This document shows, in pieces, positions 61,758 to 64,000 of a DNA stretch of 64,000 bases; position 1 is the stretch's first letter; every line of letters starts with the position of its first letter. The stretch comes from Streptococcus downei MFe28 (GTDB lineage: Bacteria; Bacillota; Bacilli; Lactobacillales; Streptococcaceae), in contig NZ_UHFA01000002.1 of NCBI RefSeq assembly GCF_900459175.1, positions 1,054,001-1,118,000 on the forward strand, given 5' to 3'. A program made the position numbers and the translations under genes. Below the pieces are notes generated by a model, which worked only from the letters and a program-made list of their open reading frames with translations, was not told the DNA's origin and made no database searches.

Positions 61758-64000
61758 ATGGATAATCAGAATAAAAAAATAGTCCAAAAGTATAAGGCAA
61801 TTTTTAGTGAGATTGACTGGATAACTTGGATGCACCGTCTAATTATTATCATTGCTGCTATATTCATTAATGAAGCCTCTCAACTATTTTTTACAAGTTT
61901 TGATGGTATAAAGACTACAGCGATTCAATCTTTTGCTACATTTTTGAATGTCATTGCGTTTATCTCAGTCTTAGTCTTATCCTTCTATTTTTCAACTTCT
62001 ATTAAGACGAAGACGGTTCTGAAATTTTTAGCTGGTTATGTGGTTTATTTAGTTGTTTCTTATTTTGTTATTGTCACAAGGAACTTGAATAACAATAAGT
62101 TTAAGTTTTGGAGCCTAGAAAAAAATGACTTTTTCCAATTCAATGCGGTAGTACCCATTAGTATAGTTATTGTTTTGAGTATAATCCTAAAATTTGTCAT
62201 GAATAAATTTCGCCCTGAGAAACTGAATTTTATCTATACTATTTTTGAGGATTATAAGTCAGACAGAAGTTACTTAAGTTTATTTTTTGCCATTTTAATT
62301 TCGAATCACTCCCAAGTCTTAGAAGCCCTCTATTCTAGTATGGGAAATTTAATTAAATTGAAAAAAATCGGTGAGTTTGAGACCAGTTTTTTCATCACTT
62401 CAGCTATTGTCTTAGTCATTCTATTAGCAGTCGGTTTTTGGATAACCCAGGGATGGGAGGACATTAGAAAAAATCGTGCAAGCGTTTCTTTGGCTTTAAC
62501 AACTAGTATTTTCTCTGCAGTGGTTCTTAACTATACTCTTCAATTTGGTGTTAAAGACAGTGGCCAGTTACTTGGTTACTACATAATGCCAGGTGCTACG
62601 CTTTTTCAAATTGTCATGTTGAGCGTTTTACTCTTCATCCCTTACTTGATTTTCAATCGCTATCTTCCAAGTGTTCTGGTAGATATTGTTTTAGGAACAA
62701 CCATTTCCATCGTTAATATTTTAAAAAACAACATGCGAAATGAACCTCTTTTGGTAACGGATTTCTCTTGGTTAAGCCATGTTGACTTTTTACTTACTCT
62801 AATAAATCTAAAATTAATAATTATTATCACTATAATTTTTGTTATACCAATTATGCTTTACATCTTACTTAGGCATAAGTTGGTAATCGGTCAGATTTAT
62901 GATAAAATTTCAGTTAGAATAGTTTCGGCCTTATTAGTTTTGCTATTTATGATTGGTGTTTTCTCAACGTTTAGTGCTGCAAAAGATAATAAGGTTATCT
63001 CTAATATTCCAGTAATTTCTAAATTAAACAATTCATATAATACTGAGTGGATGGGCTTTGATGTAAATGCCCGGTATAAGTCTGTTATCTATGTTTGGAC
63101 TCGGCAGTTAACTACGACTGTAATGAAGAAACCATCTAATTATAGTAAGTCAACAATGGATAAATTAGTTAAAAAATACGAATCTCGTGCTAAAGAAATT
63201 AATAAAACTAGAGACCAAAATATTTCTGATCAAACCGTGATTTATATTTTAAATGAAAGTTTTTCTGATCCAACTAGAGTTCCAAATGTAAGTCTAAGTC
63301 AAGATATTATACCAAAAGTGAAGGGAATAAAGAATTCAACGACTAGTGGCTTAATGAAATCCGATGGCTATGGCGGTGGAACAGCTAACATGGAATTTCA
63401 AACTTTAACTGGTTTACCATATTATAATTACTCTTCCTCGGTTTCTACCCTTTATACAGAAGTGGTTCCAAAAATGCAATATTTCCCATCAATCAGTAAT
63501 GCTTTTGCTAGCAAAAATCGTTATGTTATGCATCCTTCTGGAGCATTTAATTACAATCGTAAAGGTATTTATTCAGAGTTGGATTTTAAGCATTTAATTT
63601 TTGATACTGATGGAAACGAAAAATTCAAGAATTCTAAAAAGGTTGGTGTCAGTGTCAGTGATAAGACCGTCTTTGATAATGTTCTTGATAAAATCGAGAA
63701 TAAAGATAATCAATTCTTTTCTGTTATTACCATGCAGAATCATGTACCTTGGTCTGTCGGTAAACCAGAAGATATAACAGGAAGAGGTAAAGGATTTAAT
63801 AGTCAGGCAAATGGTTCATTAACTGAATATGCAAGACTCCTTCATTATTCTGATGATAGTGTAGATGACTTCTTAAAATCTTTATCTAAGCTAGATAAAA
63901 AGGTTACGGTTGTATTTTATGGAGACCATCTTCCTGGGCTCTATCCTACTAGCACCTTTAAGTCTGATCCTGATAGTCAGTATCAGACGGATTATTTCAT
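61758..64000 (+). CDS. GacH/SccH-like glycerol-phosphate transferase (3' end outside the window)
   Basis: An open frame of 747 codons that runs off the window. The N-terminal half (about 1-400) has ten or more hydrophobic segments; the C-terminal half is an extracytoplasmic LTA-synthase/sulfatase-type domain. The metal site ILNESFSDPTR lies near 500, the nucleophile loop SDGYGGGTANMEFQTLTGLP (Thr in GGGTAN) near 540, and VVFYGDHLPGLYP near 717. Homologues GacH and SccH add glycerol phosphate to the side chains of the cell-wall polysaccharide. Position right after rgpF agrees with the scc locus of S. mutans. It is very AT-rich. No strong ribosome site is seen before the ATG at 61758. Confidence 0.88.
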   Translation, partial: MDNQNKKIVQKYKAIFSEIDWITWMHRLIIIIAAIFINEASQLFFTSFDGIKTTAIQSFATFLNVIAFISVLVLSFYFSTSIKTKTVLKFLAGYVVYLVVSYFVIVTRNLNNNKFKFWSLEKNDFFQFNAVVPISIVIVLSIILKFVMNKFRPEKLNFIYTIFEDYKSDRSYLSLFFAILISNHSQVLEALYSSMGNLIKLKKIGEFETSFFITSAIVLVILLAVGFWITQGWEDIRKNRASVSLALTTSIFSAVVLNYTLQFGVKDSGQLLGYYIMPGATLFQIVMLSVLLFIPYLIFNRYLPSVLVDIVLGTTISIVNILKNNMRNEPLLVTDFSWLSHVDFLLTLINLKLIIIITIIFVIPIMLYILLRHKLVIGQIYDKISVRIVSALLVLLFMIGVFSTFSAAKDNKVISNIPVISKLNNSYNTEWMGFDVNARYKSVIYVWTRQLTTTVMKKPSNYSKSTMDKLVKKYESRAKEINKTRDQNISDQTVIYILNESFSDPTRVPNVSLSQDIIPKVKGIKNSTTSGLMKSDGYGGGTANMEFQTLTGLPYYNYSSSVSTLYTEVVPKMQYFPSISNAFASKNRYVMHPSGAFNYNRKGIYSELDFKHLIFDTDGNEKFKNSKKVGVSVSDKTVFDNVLDKIENKDNQFFSVITMQNHVPWSVGKPEDITGRGKGFNSQANGSLTEYARLLHYSDDSVDDFLKSLSKLDKKVTVVFYGDHLPGLYPTSTFKSDPDSQYQTDYF

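Noticed and set aside
1-64000. tRNA or rRNA genes, CRISPR arrays, prophage or conjugative element
   Set aside because: I saw no cloverleaf ending in the tRNA T-loop motif, no rRNA stretches, no repeat-spacer arrays, and no phage or transfer genes. The only mobile element recognised is the single IS.

Overview
The window is Streptococcus chromosome. Supporting this are low-to-moderate GC, extended -10 promoters (TGnTATAAT), BOX-like intergenic repeats, LPXTG proteins ending in KRKED-type tails, a GlnR operator on a glutamine ABC transporter, and a rhamnose-glucose polysaccharide (rgp) operon. Three tandem wall-anchored proteins of the glucan-binding protein C (GbpC/antigen I/II V-region) family, plus the rgp locus next to rpoD, point to the mutans group. 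Species with several GbpC paralogues (S. sobrinus, S. downei, S. criceti or a relative) fit best; this is inference, not a species identification.

Layout. 0-10.4 kb: BASS-family transporter, folate ECF S-component (folT) under a tetrahydrofolate riboswitch, murF, YwaF-like membrane protein, RNase J2, tributyrin esterase, matrixin-like metalloprotease with a small membrane protein, and a YdiF-like ABC-F ATPase. 10.8-17.7 kb: complete pyruvate (or acetoin) dehydrogenase operon E1alpha-E1beta-E2-E3, followed by lipoate ligase. 17.9-24.9 kb: three GbpC-like adhesins with a BOX-like element and a frameshifted small gene between them. 25-27.2 kb (minus strand): murT-gatD for peptidoglycan glutamate amidation. 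27.5-29.4 kb: ABC exporter pair. 30-33.3 kb: cdaA-cdaR-glmM (c-di-AMP synthesis and amino-sugar supply). 33.6-36.4 kb: rsuA, DUF4044 protein, obg and a small protein. 36.4-41.3 kb (minus strand): an antibiotic-resistance-type ABC-F gene behind a leader with upstream ORFs and a terminator, then the glutamine/amino-acid transporter. 41.4-46.1 kb: uvrB, DUF554 protein, Nudix hydrolase, amino-acid binding lipoprotein, rpsU. 46.15-47.87 kb: an IS1182-type element whose transposase is split by an in-frame amber codon. 48.1-51.6 kb: mscL (minus strand), dnaG, rpoD. 51.6-52.1 kb: a noncoding run of consecutive hairpins. 52.2-64 kb: DUF59 Fe-S factor, GT2 glycosyltransferase, rmlD, rgpA-F, and the start of a GacH/SccH-type glycerol-phosphate transferase that runs off the end.

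How the genes fit together: much of the window concerns the cell envelope (murF, murT/gatD, glmM, cdaA/R, rgpA-F, sccH-like, LPXTG adhesins) and its link to the growth machinery (rpsU, dnaG, rpoD, RNase J2, obg). The least explained signals are regulatory and noncoding: the hairpin run after rpoD and its resemblance to the BOX-like elements, the putative attenuator of the second ABC-F gene, and three promoters placed so that their transcripts would begin at the AUG itself.
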